Assembly: GCA_049698775.1 (NCBI GenBank)
Contig: JBAVYM010000011.1
Coordinates: 1 to 7,329 of the forward strand
Reading direction: 5' to 3'
Source of the DNA: REEB76 sp049698775
Lineage (GTDB): Bacteria; Pseudomonadota; Gammaproteobacteria; Natronospirales; REEB76
DNA: 7,329 bases
The notes below the pieces were generated by a model. The model had not been told where the DNA came from. It was given only the letters and a program-made list of their open reading frames with translations, and made no database searches. This document shows, piece after piece, positions 6,801 through 7,329 of the stretch (positions are counted from its first letter, which is position 1; the number at the start of each line of letters is the position of its first letter). Position numbers and translations under genes: made by a program.

Positions 6801-7073
6801 ATCGGCGGCTATCCGGTGCTCATGGACGGCGGGCGCATTACCGCGCCGCGCTGGGCCATTTACGGATTGCACGGCCACTGGGAAGTGGAGAACCACGGTA
6901 TCGCGCCCAACATCGAGGTCGGGCAGGACCCGAAACTGGTACGCGAAGGTCACGATCCGCAACTCGAGAAAGCGGTCGAGGTGCTGATGCAGGAACTGAA
7001 AGCGCATCCGGCACCGGTGTTCCCGCGGCCGCCCTATATCAACCATCATCCGCATCTGCCACCGATCAATTGA
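3813..7073 (+). CDS. Secreted tricorn-like serine peptidase (S41 family)
   Basis: A 1086-residue exported protein. MRYAIAALLLSLSCSFAVAAA is a signal peptide, probably cut near residue 20-21, placing the enzyme in the periplasm or outside the cell. Propeller-type repeats carry W/F-SPDG-like motifs near residues 70, 114 and 159 (first propeller) and 351, 398 and 443 (second). A charged Ala/Lys/Asp linker covers about 532-570. A helical C1-type region spans about 684-765, a PDZ domain about 765-860, and the peptidase core about 880-1035. By comparison with archaeal tricorn, the catalytic residues are H746, nucleophile S968 (in FSGSGGD) and E1026 (in VENHG), with G921 of NHGG at the oxyanion hole. 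The residue before H746 is Gly, where archaeal tricorn has Ser745. Length matches tricorn homologues. These proteins degrade oligopeptides; the natural substrate here is unknown. The start is set by AGGAG and the signal peptide. It is transcribed alone, divergent from fic, and ends at a strong terminator. Confidence 0.92.
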   Translation: MRYAIAALLLSLSCSFAVAAANPPLLLQTPSLSRTQIAFAYGDEIWIAPRSGGDAHVLVGGNGLASGPMFSPDGSLVAYTGNYDGSDSVYVVPAAGGEPRRLTWHPAMNMAVGWTPDGKNVLFRSHRDSNTDSDRLFTVPVSGGLPSELPLSMAEDGTYSPDGSHIAYSPVFQWEPDWKGYRGGQTTPIWVARLSDSSVVKIPRDNSNDRNPMWVGSTVYFLSDRDGPVTLFAYDTQSGQVTKLLDNSGFDIDSAAAGPGAIVYSQMGALYLFNLTTHVSTPVTLHVAGDMPQLAPHFVKVAKEILNAGISPTGARAVFEAHGDILTVPAEKGDIRDITSTPGVTERDPAWSPDGKSVAYFSDASGNYALYIRDQDGLKPPREINLGNPPSFFYSPVWSPDSKMIAYSDKRLNLWYVDLAHPVPVKVDMDLFDTPLHEFDQSWSPDDKWLAYTKQLPNHLRAVFVYSLADGKVTQVTDGMSDCLYPVWDKNGKYLYFTASTDMGLTTGWLDMTSEAHPVTRSVYVAVLRRDLSSPIAPLSDDEKAAEPAKPADAKDKDKSAEKPVAVSIDFNGLLQRTLALPIPAANYVGLSAGQSGVLYLQEAPLVFMGRGPAPVSVLKFDLKDRKIKPLLGGVTVFALSFNGEKMLYQIKDNWFISKTDAPPKPGDGQLNTASMQVWVVPRAEWNQMYREVWRIERDFFYDPHYHGLDIAAAQKRFAVYLPGIASRDDLNFLFRKMLSYMSVGHMFVRGGAEPDMKKLNVGLLGADYTLDHGRYRFAKVYSGENWNPQLQAPLTQPGVNVKTGEYLLAVNGRELTAADNLYSYFAGAAGQQTVLRVGPDPNGKGARNVTVVPVADEFPLRNLDWIEGNRRLVDKLSGGKLAYVHLPDTAGGGFTNFNRYYFAQTDKQGAVIDERYNHGGQLADYIVDYLMRQPMSRVATREGEDYTEPTQAIIGPKAMLINQFSGSGGDALPWYFKRMGIGPLIGERTWGGLVGIGGYPVLMDGGRITAPRWAIYGLHGHWEVENHGIAPNIEVGQDPKLVREGHDPQLEKAVEVLMQELKAHPAPVFPRPPYINHHPHLPPIN

Positions 7074-7099
7074 CGGCGTAGCGCCGGAAATAGCAAACG

Positions 7100-7128
7100 G
7101 GCCGCTCCAAAATGGAGCGGCCTTTTTT
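7100..7128 (+). terminator. Intrinsic terminator of the protease gene
   Basis: A perfect 10-base stem, GGCCGCTCCA (7100-7109) with TGGAGCGGCC (7113-7122), has an AAA loop and is followed at once by six T residues (7123-7128). It lies 26 bases past the stop codon. A smaller CGGCG/CGCCG hairpin (7074-7086) begins right at the stop. Confidence 0.93.
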
Positions 7129-7190
7129 ATAAATGTGGACCAGATCATTCCGGCCCCGGATCAGGCACTGACCGGTGTAACGGATTAAGA

Positions 7191-7218
7191 CGTCATTCCG
7201 GCGGAGGCCGGAATCCAG
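7191..7218. repeat. GTCATTCCGGC-type dispersed palindrome
   Basis: ATTCCGGC (7195-7202), GGAG, GCCGGAAT (7207-7214) is a perfect 8-base inverted repeat with a 4-base loop. It is flanked by CGTC on the left and CCAG on the right. The form GTCATTCC...GGAATCCAG is a familiar dispersed intergenic repeat in proteobacteria, similar in layout to the dRS3 repeats of Neisseria. It lies nine bases past the stop of the minus-strand partial gene and could also form a hairpin at the end of that transcript. Confidence 0.65.
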
Positions 7219-7226
7219 CTCTTGGA

Positions 7227-7329
7227 TCATTCCTTCGCCAGCCAGTCGTCCAGAATTTTTTCCATGCCTGTGGCGTGCGTCAGCCTGCGCAACCGTTGCT
7301 TGTCCAGCAGCGCCAGGTCCACATCACTG
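7227..7329 (-). CDS. C-terminal end of an unidentified protein (partial)
   Basis: The last 33 codons and the TGA stop (7227-7229) of a gene that enters from the right edge. The visible peptide starts SDVDLALLDKQRLRRL and ends GMEKILDDWLAKE, a charged, probably helical tail. Codon choice fits the neighbours and the frame is open to the edge. The SDVDLALL string recalls the D-x-D motif of small nucleotidyltransferases, but the chain ends about 28 residues later, too soon for a complete domain of that kind. No family is assigned. It converges with the protease gene, and the palindrome at 7191-7218 lies between the two stops. Confidence 0.5.
   Translation of the reverse strand, partial: SDVDLALLDKQRLRRLTHATGMEKILDDWLAKE

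Noticed and set aside
4830..7148. A 772-codon open frame on the minus strand opposite the protease gene
   Set aside because: It is antisense to a well-supported protein, has a His/Arg/Ala/Val-rich composition typical of GC-rich mirror frames, no recognisable domain, and runs through the terminator.
7142..7166. An imperfect GATC...GATC inverted element just after the terminator
   Set aside because: The arms are short and interrupted by mismatches; it may be a degraded relative of the palindrome at 7191-7218, but the match is too weak to call.

Overview
This GC-rich window has coding content typical of a proteobacterium. A gammaproteobacterial origin (Xanthomonadales or a related lineage) is my best guess. 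It rests on a periplasmic tricorn-type protease with a classical signal peptide, Shine-Dalgarno sites, a HigB/HigA pair and a GTCATTCCGGC-type intergenic palindrome. No 16S rRNA or other marker gene is present to settle this.

Positions 1-3575 form a one-directional minus-strand block, described here in transcription order. A class II Fic protein (putative AMP transferase with a C-terminal winged helix, 3575 to 2424) is followed by a small DoxX-family membrane protein (2261 to 1866). In the same frame as doxX, and directly after its stop, comes a 72-codon open stretch with no start codon, probably a gene remnant. Next is a toxin-first HigB/HigA toxin-antitoxin operon (1622 to 926) with its own promoter. 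After a 42-base gap comes the 5' half of a type I restriction-modification methylase gene, hsdM (883 to 125). hsdM stops just after the SAM-binding motif, where the sequence changes to a GC-rich, hairpin-rich stretch (1-124) that does not look like hsdM. Fic, HigBA and HsdM together look like a partly decayed defence or stress island.

The 237-base divergent region (3576-3812) between fic and the protease gene holds the strongest regulatory signal. Five copies of the 9-mer CTTT(C/G)AAAG (one with a single mismatch) lie within 81 bases. They overlay a good minus-strand promoter for fic: an extended -10 TGCTATAAA and a -35 ATGACG with 17-base spacing. Four copies form two inverted pairs of identical geometry, which suggests a cooperative repressor; the Fic winged helix is one candidate.

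Positions 3813-7073 (+) encode a 1086-residue secreted tricorn-like S41 peptidase with propeller repeats, a charged linker, a PDZ domain and a serine peptidase core. A textbook intrinsic terminator follows at 7100-7128. The right edge has a short dispersed-repeat-type palindrome (7191-7218) and the last 33 codons of an unidentified minus-strand gene (7227-7329). No RNA genes, CRISPR arrays or complete insertion sequences were seen. I do not see a clearly new multi-gene system. The most promising leads are the fic operator array, the higBA-hsdM arrangement and the hsdM breakpoint.
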